Source: Telluria beijingensis
GTDB taxonomy: Bacteria > Pseudomonadota > Gammaproteobacteria > Burkholderiales > Burkholderiaceae_D
Assembly: GCF_030770395.1 (NCBI RefSeq)
Contig: NZ_CP132480.1
Location: 2,606,855-2,670,854, forward strand
Length of the DNA: 64,000 bases
Direction of reading: 5' to 3'
The notes beneath the pieces were generated by a model, which ran no database searches, had not been told where the DNA came from, and was given only the letters and a program-made list of their open reading frames with translations. A program made the position numbers and the translations under genes. Position 1 is the stretch's first letter. Every line of letters starts with the position of its first letter. Below, in pieces: positions 38,593 to 48,944 of this stretch.

Positions 38593-39532
38593 AGGGGATT
38601 CGCGCGAGTAACTGCAGGTTCGATCTTCCGGTGCCGTAGTCGTCGATCGCGAGGCCGAAACCCATCATGCGCAGGCGGATCAGGCGCTCGATGAAGTCGG
38701 GGTTCGTGTTCAGGACCGAGGATTCGGGGATTTCGAAGGTGATGTCGCTTGGCTTGACTTTATGGCGGTCCAGCGAGGCGACGATCTGGCGTACGAAGGC
38801 GGGGTGGGCCAGCGTTTCGGGGGCGATGTTCAGCGAGATCGGGACCGGGATGCCCTGCTCTTCGAACCAGCGGCAGCGCTCCACCGACAGCTCGATCATG
38901 CTCCAGTCGAGGAAGTCGATGCGGCCGCTTTCTTCCAGCGCTTCCATGAACGATGCAGGGCCCAGCACGCCGTGCTCGGGATGGCGCCAGCGGGCGAAGG
39001 CTTCCAGGCCTTTTACCTGGCCGGTCGCGAGCTCGATCTTCGGCTGGAAGAAGGGCTCGAACTGGCGCTTCTGCAGGCCGATGCCGATCTGCTGGAACGA
39101 GAAGCGCGGGCCGCCCGGCTTTTTCGGCGGGCGCGCCAGCGGTGCGTAGTTGTCCAGCAGCGGTTTCAGCCTGGCGGCAGTGACCGGCTTGGCCAGCGCG
39201 CCCAACAGGTCCACGCCGAAGGCCTGGGCCAGGGTCTCCACCGAGAACAGCAGGTCGGCCGGCTGGGCGCCGGTGACGACCACGCGTACAGAGGCCTGGA
39301 TCTCGCCCAGCTTGCGGATCAGCGCCAGGCCATCCATGCCCGGCAGGCCGAGGTCGACGATGGCGACGTTGACCGCCGGCGCCTGGCCAGCCTCCAGCGC
39401 CTGCAGCGCGAGATGCCCGTCCGCGACGTCGGTGATGCGGCTGGCGCCCAGTTGGCCCAGCATGTCCACCAGCGCCCTGCGCTGGGCCGTGTCGGCTTCC
39501 GCCACCAGAAAATGCAAATGCGCGATGTCCAT
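38336..39532 (-). CDS. REC-EAL response regulator, RocR-like, with altered active site
   Basis: The 398-residue protein joins a receiver (Asp60, Lys115) to an EAL c-di-GMP phosphodiesterase domain (about 150-395), as in Pseudomonas RocR. The catalytic positions align with RocR shifted by two: Glu177 (in EAF rather than EAL), Asn235, Glu267, Asp297, Asp298, Lys318 and Gln374 are present, but the glutamate of the AEGVE motif is Val354 (SVAVGVET). Loss of that residue suggests weak or no hydrolysis and a possible c-di-GMP-binding role. Its 3' end overlaps the 3' end of the hybrid kinase gene on the other strand. Confidence 0.88.
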   Translation of the reverse strand: MDIAHLHFLVAEADTAQRRALVDMLGQLGASRITDVADGHLALQALEAGQAPAVNVAIVDLGLPGMDGLALIRKLGEIQASVRVVVTGAQPADLLFSVETLAQAFGVDLLGALAKPVTAARLKPLLDNYAPLARPPKKPGGPRFSFQQIGIGLQKRQFEPFFQPKIELATGQVKGLEAFARWRHPEHGVLGPASFMEALEESGRIDFLDWSMIELSVERCRWFEEQGIPVPISLNIAPETLAHPAFVRQIVASLDRHKVKPSDITFEIPESSVLNTNPDFIERLIRLRMMGFGLAIDDYGTGRSNLQLLARIPFTELKIDRSFVDGASKRRPLGTVLRSCLNLAHSLDRMSVAVGVETRQDWDFLQSLGCTYAQGYHIANPMSAPAYPTWLADWRQFF

Positions 39533-39593
39533 CGTTGCTCCAGTTTCCCAGCCGCCAGCCTACGCGAAGCGCGGGAAGCCGTCCATAGCCAAG

Positions 39594-40379
39594 CTACATC
39601 TGCTGCTGGCGCAGCCCCTCGAAGAAGCACACCGCGGCGCAGGCCGCGACGTTGAGCGACTCCACCTGGCCCGCATGCGGCACCGCGACCCGGTGCGTGG
39701 CCAGGGACAGCAATTCGTCGGAGACGCCCTGCCCTTCGTGGCCCAGCACCCAGGCCACCGGCTGGCGCAAGTCCATCGCATACAGCCGCTCGGCCGCGTA
39801 GCCGCTGGTGGCCAGCACCGGCACGGTCGCAGCGCGCACCAGCGGCGCCAGTTCCACCTGCTCGAAAATCTCCAGCACGAAGTGCGCGCCCATCGCCGCG
39901 CGCAGTACCTTGGGCGACCAGCAGAAGGCGGTGCCGGGGCTGCAGTAGACCTGCTTGATGCCGGCCGCCGCGGCGCTGCGCAGGATCGAGCCGACGTTGC
40001 CCGGATCCTGCACGCCGTCCAGCAGCACGCTGGGGCCGTGCAGGCCCGGCGCGCTCGCGGGCTGCGGCGAATCGATCACGAACAGCAGGTGCACGCCATG
40101 CTCGACCTGGCTGACGGCGTTGAACAGCGCGTCCGGCAGCGCCGTCACCGGCGCATGCCGGTCTTCACAGCGCAAGACGATGGCCCGCACCTCGTCATTG
40201 CCGAGCGCTCCTTCGGACACCACGCAGTGGCGCGGCGCGCCGCGCAGGTCGAGCCAGCTCTGGCACAGGTGCACGCCGTCGAGCAGGCTTTGCCCGGCCT
40301 TGCGCCGCGCCTGCGAGCTGGTGGCGAGGCTTTTCAGGTCTTTATAGAACGCGTTGTCGCGCGAGGTGATGGTTTTCAT
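39594..40379 (-). CDS. TrmH/SpoU family RNA 2'-O-methyltransferase
   Basis: The 261-residue protein has an N-terminal substrate-binding domain (about 1-95) and a knotted SPOUT methyltransferase domain. The three TrmH motifs are [32 protein letters not shown] and [22 protein letters not shown]. It methylates ribose in tRNA or rRNA; the layout is RlmB-like, but the target cannot be fixed. The ATG at 40379 overlaps the rnhB stop by four bases; the much longer frame upstream is rnhB out of phase. Last gene of the conserved envelope block. Confidence 0.9.
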   Translation of the reverse strand: MKTITSRDNAFYKDLKSLATSSQARRKAGQSLLDGVHLCQSWLDLRGAPRHCVVSEGALGNDEVRAIVLRCEDRHAPVTALPDALFNAVSQVEHGVHLLFVIDSPQPASAPGLHGPSVLLDGVQDPGNVGSILRSAAAAGIKQVYCSPGTAFCWSPKVLRAAMGAHFVLEIFEQVELAPLVRAATVPVLATSGYAAERLYAMDLRQPVAWVLGHEGQGVSDELLSLATHRVAVPHAGQVESLNVAACAAVCFFEGLRQQQM

Positions 40380-41032
40380 GCGGCGATGGTCATGTCGAAC
40401 AGGTCGACCTGCAGCAGGTTGCGCACCGGCGCGAACGAACGGCGGTGCGCCGGCGACGGGCCGTGCGCGCGCAGGCGCTCCAGGTGCAGCGGCGTGCCGT
40501 AGCCCTTGTGCTGGTCGAAACCGTATTGCGGGTACAGGGCGTGCAGGCGCACCAGCGCGGCGTCGCGCGCCGTCTTGGCCAGGATCGAGGCGGCCGAGAT
40601 GGCGTTGACCTTGTCGTCGCCCTCCACGATCGCATGCGCGCGCACGTCCATCTGCGGGCAGCGGTTGCCGTCGATCAGGGCCAGGGTCGGCACCGTGTGC
40701 AACGCCTCCACCGCGCGCCGCATCGCCAGCATGGTCGCCTGCAGGATGTTGATGCTGTCGATTTCTTCGCACGAGCATTCGGCCACGGCCCAGGCCAGCG
40801 CATGCTCGCGAATCAAGGGAGCCAGCTCGTCGCGCCGCGCCTCGGTCAGCTTTTTCGAGTCGCGCAAGCCCTCGATCGGACGGCGCGGATCGAGGATCAC
40901 GGCGGCCGCATACACCGGGCCGGCCAGCGGCCCGCGACCGGCCTCGTCGACGCCGCATACGATGTCGAGATCGGTGAAGGGCCGCAGCCGCTTGGGCAGG
41001 CCGGGATACAGGTTGACTTTCTTCTTGCTCAT
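40376..41032 (-). CDS. rnhB: ribonuclease HII
   Basis: The 218-residue enzyme removes RNA from RNA-DNA hybrids. Active-site residues lie in [15 protein letters not shown] (Asp-Glu), the central aspartate in [11 protein letters not shown] and the later acidic site near [37 protein letters not shown] is also diagnostic. The ATG at 41032 (MSKKKV) follows the lpxB stop closely; an upstream in-frame ATG lies within lpxB. The position next to lpxB is conserved in betaproteobacteria. Confidence 0.95.
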   Translation of the reverse strand: MSKKKVNLYPGLPKRLRPFTDLDIVCGVDEAGRGPLAGPVYAAAVILDPRRPIEGLRDSKKLTEARRDELAPLIREHALAWAVAECSCEEIDSINILQATMLAMRRAVEALHTVPTLALIDGNRCPQMDVRAHAIVEGDDKVNAISAASILAKTARDAALVRLHALYPQYGFDQHKGYGTPLHLERLRAHGPSPAHRRSFAPVRNLLQVDLFDMTIAA

Positions 41033-41033
41033 T

Positions 41034-42209
41034 TCAACGCTCGCGCGCCAGCGGCGCGCGGCCAATCACGTTCAATACTGCCTCCGCACTCATGCGTGCA
41101 CTGTCGCGTAGCAGGCTGTGGTGCATCTCGAGAAAGCGCGCGGCCAGCCGCTCGCGGCCCGGCGCATCCTGCAGTTGGGCCCACACGGCGTCGGCCATCG
41201 CCTCGGGCGTGGCCGCATGCTGGATCAGTTCCGGCACCAGGAATGCGCGCGCCAGGATGTTCGGCAAGCCGATCCAGGGCTGGTAGCCCATATGGCGCAT
41301 GATCGCATACGACGCCGCCATCACTTTATAGGCGATCACCATCGGCTTCTTGAACAGCGCCACTTCCAGGGTCGCGGTGCCGGAAGCGACCAGCACCGCG
41401 TCGGCGGCCGCGATCGCCGTGTGCGAGCCGGCAGCGGTCACCATCAGCTCGACGTCCTGCAAGCCAGCCTTGACCACGATCTCGTCGAAGTAGGCGCGCT
41501 GGCGCTCACCGACCATCGGCACCACGAACTTCAGGCCGGAATCCTTCGCGGCGAGCAGCTTGACCGCGCGGACATAGGGCTCGGCCAGGTACTTCAGCTC
41601 GCCCATGCGGCTGCCCGGCATCACCGTCACAACGCGCGCATCGGCCGCCAGGCCCAGCGCACGGCGCGCCGCCGCCACGTCGGGAACCAGCGGAATGGTC
41701 TCGGCCAGCGGATGCCCGATATACGTCACCGGCACGCCCGCCTCGCGATAGATCGCTTCCTCGAACGGGAAGATCACCAGCATGTGCGACACGGCGCGCT
41801 GGATCTTCTTGATCCGTCCACCGCGCCAGGCCCAGATCTGCGGCCCGATGAAGTGCACGGTCGGGATGCCGGCAGAACGCAGCTGCTCTTCCAGGCCCAG
41901 GTTAAAGCCAGGGTAGTCGGCGCCGATGAAGGCGGCCGGCCTTTCAAGCAAAAGCCGATCGCGCAAGCCGTTCTGGATGCGTTTCAGTTCGGGGTAGCGG
42001 GGAATGACTTCGAACAGGCCGCGCACCGTGAGCGTGTCCATCGGGACCTCGCTCACGAAACCCTGCTCGATCATGCGCGGCCCGCCGATGCCGTGGAAAC
42101 GCGCATCCGGCAAGTGCGGCCGCAGCCCGGCCAGCAGGCGCGCGGCAAGCATGTCGCCGGATGCCTCGCCGGCTACCAGGGCCAGTGAAATATCAGCGGA
42201 CGATGCCAC
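41034..42209 (-). CDS. lpxB: lipid-A-disaccharide synthase
   Basis: This 391-residue GT19 glycosyltransferase joins UDP-2,3-diacylglucosamine and lipid X in lipid A synthesis. Motifs: [17 protein letters not shown] at the N-terminus, [36 protein letters not shown] and the C-terminal [22 protein letters not shown]. The start is a GTG inside the end of lpxA (17-nt overlap), with no ATG in a better place. It sits between lpxA and rnhB as in related genomes. Confidence 0.96.
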   Translation of the reverse strand: MASSADISLALVAGEASGDMLAARLLAGLRPHLPDARFHGIGGPRMIEQGFVSEVPMDTLTVRGLFEVIPRYPELKRIQNGLRDRLLLERPAAFIGADYPGFNLGLEEQLRSAGIPTVHFIGPQIWAWRGGRIKKIQRAVSHMLVIFPFEEAIYREAGVPVTYIGHPLAETIPLVPDVAAARRALGLAADARVVTVMPGSRMGELKYLAEPYVRAVKLLAAKDSGLKFVVPMVGERQRAYFDEIVVKAGLQDVELMVTAAGSHTAIAAADAVLVASGTATLEVALFKKPMVIAYKVMAASYAIMRHMGYQPWIGLPNILARAFLVPELIQHAATPEAMADAVWAQLQDAPGRERLAARFLEMHHSLLRDSARMSAEAVLNVIGRAPLARER

Positions 42210-42981
42210 GGGTGGCAGTGCCGAGGAACTCGCGCAGCAGGCGGATATCGCCGGCAGCCGAAGGCAGGCGCTCTTCTTCCGCCTGGAGGGCGGCCTTGGC
42301 CTCCTCCAGCGTCAGGTTCGAGCGGTACAGCAGTTTATAGGCGCTGCGGATGCCATCGAGCTGCTCGCGCGTAAACCCGCGCCGCTTCAGGCCCTCGAGA
42401 TTCACGCCGCGCGCACCGGCCGGATTACCGGACACCAGCACATACGGCGGCACGTCCTGGGTCAGGCTCGTGTACATGCCGATGAAGGCATGCGCCCCGA
42501 TCTTGCAGAACTGGTGCACGCCGGCATAGCCCGACAGGATCGCCCAGTCGCCCACCTGCACATGGCCCGCGAGCTGCGCATTGTTCGAGAAGATCGTGTT
42601 GTTGCCCACCTGGCAGTCGTGCGCCACGTGGACGTAGGCCGAGATCCAGTTGTCGCTGCCGACGCGCGTCACGCCCTCGTCCTGGACCGTGCCCAGGTTG
42701 AAGGTGACGAACTCGCGCACCGTGTTGCGGTCGCCGACCTCGAGGCGGGTCGGCTCGCCATTCCACTTCTTGTCCTGCGGCGCGCCGCCGATCGAACAGA
42801 ACTGGAAAAACCTGTTGTCCCTGCCGATCGTCGTGTGGCCCTCGATGACCACGTGCGGGCCCACCACGGTGCCGGCGTCGATGCGCACATTCGGCCCGAT
42901 GATCGAATACGGGCCGACCTCGACCGAGCTGTCCAGCTCCGCCTTCGGATCGACGATCGCGGTCGAATGAATCTTGCTCAT
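42193..42981 (-). CDS. lpxA: UDP-N-acetylglucosamine acyltransferase
   Basis: The 262-residue enzyme performs the first acylation of lipid A synthesis. It is a left-handed beta helix with hexapeptide repeats (IHSTAIVDPKAELDSSVEVGPYSIIGPNVRIDAGTVVG) and the catalytic histidine region VHVAHDCQVGNNTIFSNNAQLAGHV, then an alpha-helical C-terminus. The ATG at 42981 has AAGGAG seven bases upstream. It follows fabZ in the operon. Confidence 0.97.
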   Translation of the reverse strand: MSKIHSTAIVDPKAELDSSVEVGPYSIIGPNVRIDAGTVVGPHVVIEGHTTIGRDNRFFQFCSIGGAPQDKKWNGEPTRLEVGDRNTVREFVTFNLGTVQDEGVTRVGSDNWISAYVHVAHDCQVGNNTIFSNNAQLAGHVQVGDWAILSGYAGVHQFCKIGAHAFIGMYTSLTQDVPPYVLVSGNPAGARGVNLEGLKRRGFTREQLDGIRSAYKLLYRSNLTLEEAKAALQAEEERLPSAAGDIRLLREFLGTATRGIVR

Positions 42982-43004
42982 CTTGCTGCTCCTTACTTAC
43001 TGCG

Positions 43005-43502
43005 TTACTGCGCCGCGCCTTCCGGCCCCTTCATGGTGGCTTCGGCGGCGCCGCGGATGGTGCACATCAGCTCACCTTCGACCGCCACCTTGCCGTCGAC
43101 GGTCGCCACCGCCTTGTACTTCCAGATGCCGCGCGCCACGCGCAGGATCTCGACTTCCATGCGCAGCTGGTCGCCCGGCTCCACCGGACGCTTGAAGCGC
43201 GCATTGTCGATGCCGACGAAGTACACCACCGAGTTCTCGTCCGGCTTGACATTCATGGTCATGAACGACAGGATGGCCGCGGTCTGCGCCATCGCCTCGA
43301 TCATCAGCACGCCCGGCATCACCGGCTTGTGCGGGAAGTGGCCGTTGAAGAATTCTTCGTTGGCGGTGACGTTCTTGATGGCGACGATGCGCTTGCCCAG
43401 TTCGACGTCCAGCACGCGGTCGACCAGCAGCAGCGGATAGCGGTGCGGCAGGTATTCCTTGATCTGGGTGATGTCGAGGGTCTTGTTTTCCGGAGTAGTC
43501 AT
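43005..43502 (-). CDS. fabZ: (3R)-hydroxyacyl-ACP dehydratase
   Basis: The 165-residue hot-dog fold enzyme dehydrates 3-hydroxyacyl-ACP in fatty acid synthesis. Key residues are His in [13 protein letters not shown] and the glutamate helix [21 protein letters not shown]. The C-terminal ~20 residues are slightly longer than usual. The ATG at 43502 overlaps the lpxD stop by four bases (ATGA), fixing the start. It shares its hydroxyacyl-ACP substrate with LpxA and LpxD, explaining the clustering. Confidence 0.97.
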   Translation of the reverse strand: MTTPENKTLDITQIKEYLPHRYPLLLVDRVLDVELGKRIVAIKNVTANEEFFNGHFPHKPVMPGVLMIEAMAQTAAILSFMTMNVKPDENSVVYFVGIDNARFKRPVEPGDQLRMEVEILRVARGIWKYKAVATVDGKVAVEGELMCTIRGAAEATMKGPEGAAQ

Positions 43503-44548
43503 TTTTGTTCTGTCAGGTTTCTGATGGTTTTCTCGAGCGTGCGGATCTTGGCGCGCATCGAATCGAGGTTGCGCACGATCGCGGCGCTGCGCTCCCACTC
43601 GGCGTTCTTGGCCAGCGGGTAGAAGCCGGTGTACTGGCCCGGTTCGAGCACCGAGCGCGACACCATGCTGCCCGAGGAGATATGGACGTTGTCGGCGATC
43701 TCGAGGTGGCCCAGCACCATGGCCGCGCCGCCGAAGGTGCAGCGGCTGCCGATCTTGGCGCTGCCGGCCACGCCGACGCAGCCGGCCATCGCGGTATGCG
43801 CGCCGATGCGGCAGTTGTGGCCGATCTGGATCTGGTTGTCGAGTTTCACGCCATCTTCGATCACGGTATCGTCCAGCGCGCCGCGGTCGATCGTGGTGTT
43901 GGCACCGATGTCGACGTCGTCGCCGATCAGCACGCGGCCGGTCTGCGGGATCTTGATGTACACGCCCGCCTCCACCGCGAAGCCGAAGCCGTCGGTGCCG
44001 ATCACGGCGCCCGAATGCAGGATGCCGCGCTTGCCGATGCGGCAGCGCGCATGGAAGGTCACGTTCGCGAACAGGTGGGTGTGCTCGCCGATCACGGCCT
44101 CGCGGCCGACGAAGCAGCCGGCATCGATCACCACGTGGGCGCCGATCACGGCGCCGTCCTCGATCGTCGCGTGCGGCCCGACGTGGGCGGTCGGATCGAC
44201 CGTGGCGCCAGGGTGCACCACCGCGCTGGGATGCACGCCGGCCGCCGGCGCGCGCTCGCTCAGCGACACGAAATACTGCGCCGCGCGGGCGAAGTAGGCG
44301 TAGGGGTTGGTGGTGACGATGCGCGCGCCTTCATAGGTCGCGGCCACCGTCGGGTCGTCCAGCGGCGACAGGATGAGTGCCGCGGCCTGGCTCTGCGCGG
44401 CCAGTGCGCGCAGCTTGCTGTTGCTGAGGAAGCTGATGTGCGAAGCGCCGGCCGTGTCCAGGGGGGCAATGGCCTGGACCTCGAGGTCCGGGTTGCCCAC
44501 CAGCTGTCCGCCGAAGCGCTCGACCAAATCGCCCAGTCGAATGCCCAT
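43499..44548 (-). CDS. lpxD: UDP-3-O-acylglucosamine N-acyltransferase
   Basis: The 349-residue protein has an N-terminal uridine-binding domain (about 1-100, [10 protein letters not shown]) and a hexapeptide left-handed beta helix with the catalytic-site stretch [31 protein letters not shown]-terminal helix ([15 protein letters not shown]) completes the fold. It adds the N-linked acyl chain in lipid A synthesis. The ATG at 44548 ([14 protein letters not shown]) begins at the conserved domain; the frame upstream is skp out of phase. Confidence 0.97.
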   Translation of the reverse strand: MGIRLGDLVERFGGQLVGNPDLEVQAIAPLDTAGASHISFLSNSKLRALAAQSQAAALILSPLDDPTVAATYEGARIVTTNPYAYFARAAQYFVSLSERAPAAGVHPSAVVHPGATVDPTAHVGPHATIEDGAVIGAHVVIDAGCFVGREAVIGEHTHLFANVTFHARCRIGKRGILHSGAVIGTDGFGFAVEAGVYIKIPQTGRVLIGDDVDIGANTTIDRGALDDTVIEDGVKLDNQIQIGHNCRIGAHTAMAGCVGVAGSAKIGSRCTFGGAAMVLGHLEIADNVHISSGSMVSRSVLEPGQYTGFYPLAKNAEWERSAAIVRNLDSMRAKIRTLEKTIRNLTEQK

Positions 44549-44586
44549 CTCGGTCTTTCCAGTGTGAGTCAAAAATCGGTACTGCC

Positions 44587-45126
44587 TTACTTGTCGAGCA
44601 GCTTCAGGATCTTGTCGGTGATGTCGACGCGCGGGCTCACCCACGCCGCCTCGACCAGCACGGCGTCGAGTTTCTCCTGTTCGGCGACCTGCTCGACCAG
44701 CTTGTAGGCCTTTTGCGCGATCGCGGCGCGCTCTTCGTTCTTGCGCTGCTGCAGGTCTTCCTGGAACTCGCGCTGCATGCGCTCGACGTCCTTCTGCATG
44801 TTGTACAGCTCGCGCGCGCGGCGCGGGCGCTCCAGCTCCGTCAGGCCGGGCGCCTCGGCATCGAACTTCTCCGAGGCTTCCTTGTACTTGCCGACCATCT
44901 CCTCGACCGCCTTCTGGCGCTTCGAGAACTCGGCGGCCAGCTTGGCATCGGCCGACTTGGCCATCTTGGAATCGGTCATCAGGCGCTCGGTATAGACGAA
45001 ACCGATGCGACTGACGGTCGCCTGCGCCTGGGCCAGTGGCGCGGCGCACACGGCGGCGAGCACCATCGAGGCGCCGAGCGCCGGCTTGACACCGACAGGT
45101 AGCGAGTCAATCAGGTTTTTCAGCAT
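44587..45126 (-). CDS. skp: periplasmic chaperone Skp/OmpH
   Basis: The 179-residue protein has a signal peptide (cleavage after AAPLAQAQA near residue 36), the short strand [12 protein letters not shown], and long charged helices that form the tentacles of the Skp trimer (about 60-150). It ends in the typical [13 protein letters not shown]. It carries unfolded outer-membrane proteins to BamA, encoded just upstream. ATG at 45126. Confidence 0.94.
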   Translation of the reverse strand: MLKNLIDSLPVGVKPALGASMVLAAVCAAPLAQAQATVSRIGFVYTERLMTDSKMAKSADAKLAAEFSKRQKAVEEMVGKYKEASEKFDAEAPGLTELERPRRARELYNMQKDVERMQREFQEDLQQRKNEERAAIAQKAYKLVEQVAEQEKLDAVLVEAAWVSPRVDITDKILKLLDK

Positions 45127-45165
45127 AAGTCTCTCGCAATCGTTCTTCAGGTCGCCGTGGGCGGC

Positions 45166-47502
45166 TTAGAAGCCTGTGCCCATCTGGAACTGGAAGCGCT
45201 CCAGGCGGTCGCCCGGCAGCGAATTCAGCGGCTTAGCATAACTCAACTTGAGCGGGCCCACCGGAGAAATCCAGGACAGGCCGATACCGGCCGAGTAGCG
45301 GAACTCGTTGAGGCGGATCTTCGCGTCTTCCTGGAACACCTGGCCGCCATCGACGAAGGTGAACCAGCGCAGGCTGCGGTCGGTGCCGCTGCCCGGGAAC
45401 GGGAACTGCAGCTCGGCGTTGGCGATGATGCGTTTCGAGCCGCCGATCGCATCGTAGTAGCGCGGATCGACCACGCCCAGCGACGAGCTCTCGTAGCCGC
45501 GCACCGAACCGATGCCGCCCGCGTAGAAGTTCTTGAACACCGGGTAGGCGCTGCCGCCGATGCCCTTGCCGTAATCGAGCTCGCCGCGCAGGGCCAAGGT
45601 CATCCAGCGGGTCAGCGGTTTCCACCACTGGTGCTCGTACACGGCGCGATAGTACTTGGCGTCGCCCAGCGCATCGATCTCGAAGTTGGCGCGCTGGTAG
45701 CGGCCGCGGGTCGGGGTCACGGCGCTGTCGCGGGTGTCGCGCCCCCAGGCCGCGGTCAGCGGGATCGCATTCGTGGTCGCCTTGCCGATGCCGCTCTCCG
45801 GGCCGCCGTTCTGGCGCACGAAGGTCTGGTAAATGGTCGGCGAGGTCTGGTCGGTTTCCAGCTCGGTGCGTTCCAGGCCGGCGCCGAAGTAGACGGTGTC
45901 GGATTCGGAGAACGGCACGCCGAAGGTCAGGTTGCCGCCCATCTGGCGCACGGTGTACGAGCCGATGTTCAGTGCCGGCGGACGCGAGGTGCGCAGGTAC
46001 AGCGAGAACGCGCGCGAGATGCCGTCGTCCGTGAAGTACGGATTGGTCTGCGAGAACGCGATCGTGCGGTTGTACTTGCTGGTGTTCAGTTCGATGCCGA
46101 CCGTGTTGCCGCTGCCGGCGAAGTTAGCCTGCGAGATCGACGCGGTGAAGGTGAACTTCTCGGACTGCGAGAACGCGCCGCCGATCATGAAGTTACCGGT
46201 CGGTTTTTCTTCGACCGCGATGTTCACGTCGACCTGGTCCGAGGTGCCTGGCGACTCCGGCGTCTCGACCTTCACGTCCTTGAAGTAACCCAGGCGGTCG
46301 ACGCGGTCGCGCGAGAGCTTCACGCGGTTCGCGTCGTACCACGAGCTTTCGAACTGGCGGAATTCGCGGCGGATCACCTCGTCGCGCGTGACCGTATTGC
46401 CCGAGATGTTCATGTGGCGCACATAGGCGCGCTTGCCCGGATCGACGAAGAAGGTGAACGCCACTTCGCGTTTCTCGCGGTCGAGTTCCGGATTGGCCGT
46501 CACGTTGGCGAAGGCGTAGCCGAAGGTGCCCAGGCGGTCCGAGATCAGCTTGTTGGTCGCTTCCTGCAGGTCGCCCACATAGGTCTTGCCCGGCTGGAGC
46601 ACGATCAGGTCCTTGAGCTCCTCTTCGCGGCCGAACATCTCGCCTTCGAGCTTGACGCTCGAAACGGTGTACTGCTCGCCCTCGGTGACGTTGAGGGTCA
46701 GGTAGATGTCGCGCTTATCGGGCGTGATCGAGACCTGCGTCGATTCGACATTGGCCTCGAGGTAGCCGTGGTTCAGGTACCAGGACTTGATGGTCTCCAG
46801 GTCGCCGGTCAGCTTCTGCTTCGAATACTGGTCGGCCTTCGAGTACCAGGTGAACCAGCCCGACGGGCGCAGTTCGAGCAGCTGGCGCAGCTGCTTGTCG
46901 CTGAAGGCCTTGTTGCCGACGATATTGATGCCCTTGATCTTGGCGACCTCGCCCTCGTCGACGTTGAACATGATCGTCACGCGGTTGCGCTCGATCGGGG
47001 TCACGGTGGTGGTGATCTTGACGCCGTACAGGCCATGCGACAGGTACTGGCGCTTCAGTTCCTGTTCGGCGCGGTCGACCGAGGCCTTGTCGAAGATGCG
47101 GGTCTGGGCCACGCCGATCTCGGACAGCGCCTTGACCAGCATGTCCTTCTCGAATTCCTTGGTGCCGGTGAAGTCGACCGACGAAATGGCGGGCCGCTCC
47201 TCGACCAGCACCACCAGCACGCCGTTTTCTTCCTCGAGGCGGATGTCCTTGAAGAAGCCGGTCGCGTACAGTGCCTTGATCGCGCTCGATGCCTTGGCAT
47301 CGTCGAAGGTCTCGCCCACGCGCACCGGCAGATAGCTGAACACGGTGCCTGCTTCCGTCCGCTGGATGCCTTCGACCCGGATATCCTTGACGACGAACGG
47401 GTTGACGGCCAGCGCATTGCCGGCGCACATGGCCAGCACGGCCGCGCCGATCAAGCTGCGACGAATGAACGGCAGGGCAAAACGATCTGGTTGTGATTTC
47501 AT
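45166..47502 (-). CDS. bamA: outer-membrane protein assembly factor BamA
   Basis: The 778-residue Omp85 protein has a signal peptide (to about AGNALA), five POTRA domains (about 35-430, starting VNPFVVKDIRVEGIQRTEAGTVFSYLPVRVGE) and a 16-strand barrel. It contains the VRGY motif (GSVRGYESSSLG) of loop 6 and ends in Phe (FQFQMGTGF). It inserts beta-barrel proteins into the outer membrane. Two ATGs are possible, 47526 and 47502; neither has a good ribosome site. I chose 47502 because the peptide MKSQPDRF then leads directly into the signal sequence. Confidence 0.96.
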   Translation of the reverse strand: MKSQPDRFALPFIRRSLIGAAVLAMCAGNALAVNPFVVKDIRVEGIQRTEAGTVFSYLPVRVGETFDDAKASSAIKALYATGFFKDIRLEEENGVLVVLVEERPAISSVDFTGTKEFEKDMLVKALSEIGVAQTRIFDKASVDRAEQELKRQYLSHGLYGVKITTTVTPIERNRVTIMFNVDEGEVAKIKGINIVGNKAFSDKQLRQLLELRPSGWFTWYSKADQYSKQKLTGDLETIKSWYLNHGYLEANVESTQVSITPDKRDIYLTLNVTEGEQYTVSSVKLEGEMFGREEELKDLIVLQPGKTYVGDLQEATNKLISDRLGTFGYAFANVTANPELDREKREVAFTFFVDPGKRAYVRHMNISGNTVTRDEVIRREFRQFESSWYDANRVKLSRDRVDRLGYFKDVKVETPESPGTSDQVDVNIAVEEKPTGNFMIGGAFSQSEKFTFTASISQANFAGSGNTVGIELNTSKYNRTIAFSQTNPYFTDDGISRAFSLYLRTSRPPALNIGSYTVRQMGGNLTFGVPFSESDTVYFGAGLERTELETDQTSPTIYQTFVRQNGGPESGIGKATTNAIPLTAAWGRDTRDSAVTPTRGRYQRANFEIDALGDAKYYRAVYEHQWWKPLTRWMTLALRGELDYGKGIGGSAYPVFKNFYAGGIGSVRGYESSSLGVVDPRYYDAIGGSKRIIANAELQFPFPGSGTDRSLRWFTFVDGGQVFQEDAKIRLNEFRYSAGIGLSWISPVGPLKLSYAKPLNSLPGDRLERFQFQMGTGF

Positions 47503-47583
47503 TGGCTGGATCAAAGGGTCAGTCATTTGGACAACGATTGCATTTTATTTTTTGCCGGTGCATCAGCGTCGAACCGCGGGCCG

Positions 47584-48927
47584 CTAGAGCAGCCGCACCA
47601 GGTCATTGAAGACGGCGAGCGCCATCAGCATGAACAGCAGGCCGACCCCGGCGCGCTGCGCGAACTCGCCGACGCGCGGTGGAAGGGGACGCCCGGTCAA
47701 AACTTCCAGCGAATAATACAGTAAATGGCCCCCATCCAGAACCGGAATTGGTAACAAATTCATTACGCCTAAGCTGATACTAATAAAGGCGATGAACTGT
47801 AAATAGCTCACGAGACCTATTCTTGCAGTCTGTCCGGCATAATCGGCGATGGTAATGGGACCGGTCACATTCTTCCACGACGCTTCTCCGGTAATCATTT
47901 TCCAGATCATTTTCAGCGTCATCACGCTGGTTTCCCAGGTCCGTTCCGCGCCGCGCACCATGGCCTCGATCGGGCCGGAACTGACGGTGACCATGTCCGG
48001 CGCCTGCGCCACCATGGCCTTGATCACGCCGCGGCCGTTCGCGTCCGGTTCCGGGGTCAGGGTCAGGGTCACCGCCACCGGCCGCCCTGCCCGTTCGACT
48101 TCCAGCGCCAGCGGCTTGCCGGGCGCGGCGCGCACCGCCTCGATGAAGGCGATGCCGTCCACCACCGGCTCGCCACCCATGCGCAGCACCAGGTCGCCGT
48201 CCTGCAGGCCGGCGCGCTGCCCTGCCCCATCCGGCATCACCTTCTCGATGCGCGGCTGCGGGCGCCACAGGTCCAGGCCCAGTTCGGCCATCACGTCGGT
48301 CTCGACGTCCAGTTGGCCGACCACCGCCGCCGGCAGGGTCGCGCTATAGCTTCCGCCGTGGGCGCTGCGCAGCTCGAGGCGGGCGTCGGCCTTGTCGACC
48401 GCCGCGTGCACGATCTGCCAGCGCAATTCGGTCCACGAGCGCACGGCATTGCCGTTCACGGCCACCACCGTATCGCCGCCGCGCACGCCGGCCTTGCGCG
48501 CCTCGGAGGCGGCCGGCGCTTCGCGCAGGCGCGCCGACGGTTCGTCCACGCCATGCATATACAGCGCGGCCATCAGGCCGATCGCGAGCAGGAAGTTGGC
48601 CAGCGGGCCGGCGGCCACGATGGCGATCCGCTTCCAGACGTTCTGGCGCGTGAACTCGCGATCCAGGTCGGCATCGTTCACGGGCGCGGTCTCGGGGTCG
48701 CGCGCATCGAGCATCTTGACGTAGCCGCCCAGCGGCAGCGCGGACAGCGCCCATTCGGTCTGGTCCTTGCCGAAACGGCGCGACCAGACCACGCGGCCCA
48801 TGCCGACCGAGAAGCGCAGCACCTTGACGCCGCAGGCGCGCGCCACCAGGTAGTGACCCAGTTCGTGGATCACGATCAGGGGACCGAGCGCCAGCACGAA
48901 GGCCAGCACGGTATAAAGCATGGTCAT
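47584..48927 (-). CDS. rseP: site-2 intramembrane protease RseP
   Basis: The 447-residue membrane zinc protease has HELGH at residues 21-25 in the first helix, two PDZ domains (about 120-310, RGGDTVVAVNGNAVRSW and AGLQDGDLVLRMGGEPVVDG), and the second metal motif NLLPIPVLDGGHLLYY near residue 390. It cleaves anti-sigma factors such as RseA in the envelope stress response. Located between dxr and bamA, the conserved order. ATG at 48927. Confidence 0.96.
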   Translation of the reverse strand: MTMLYTVLAFVLALGPLIVIHELGHYLVARACGVKVLRFSVGMGRVVWSRRFGKDQTEWALSALPLGGYVKMLDARDPETAPVNDADLDREFTRQNVWKRIAIVAAGPLANFLLAIGLMAALYMHGVDEPSARLREAPAASEARKAGVRGGDTVVAVNGNAVRSWTELRWQIVHAAVDKADARLELRSAHGGSYSATLPAAVVGQLDVETDVMAELGLDLWRPQPRIEKVMPDGAGQRAGLQDGDLVLRMGGEPVVDGIAFIEAVRAAPGKPLALEVERAGRPVAVTLTLTPEPDANGRGVIKAMVAQAPDMVTVSSGPIEAMVRGAERTWETSVMTLKMIWKMITGEASWKNVTGPITIADYAGQTARIGLVSYLQFIAFISISLGVMNLLPIPVLDGGHLLYYSLEVLTGRPLPPRVGEFAQRAGVGLLFMLMALAVFNDLVRLL

Positions 48928-48944
48928 GGCGATGGATCCGTGGT

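Noticed and set aside
45157..47496. 779-residue plus-strand open frame
   Set aside because: Antisense to bamA over its full length with no recognisable motif.
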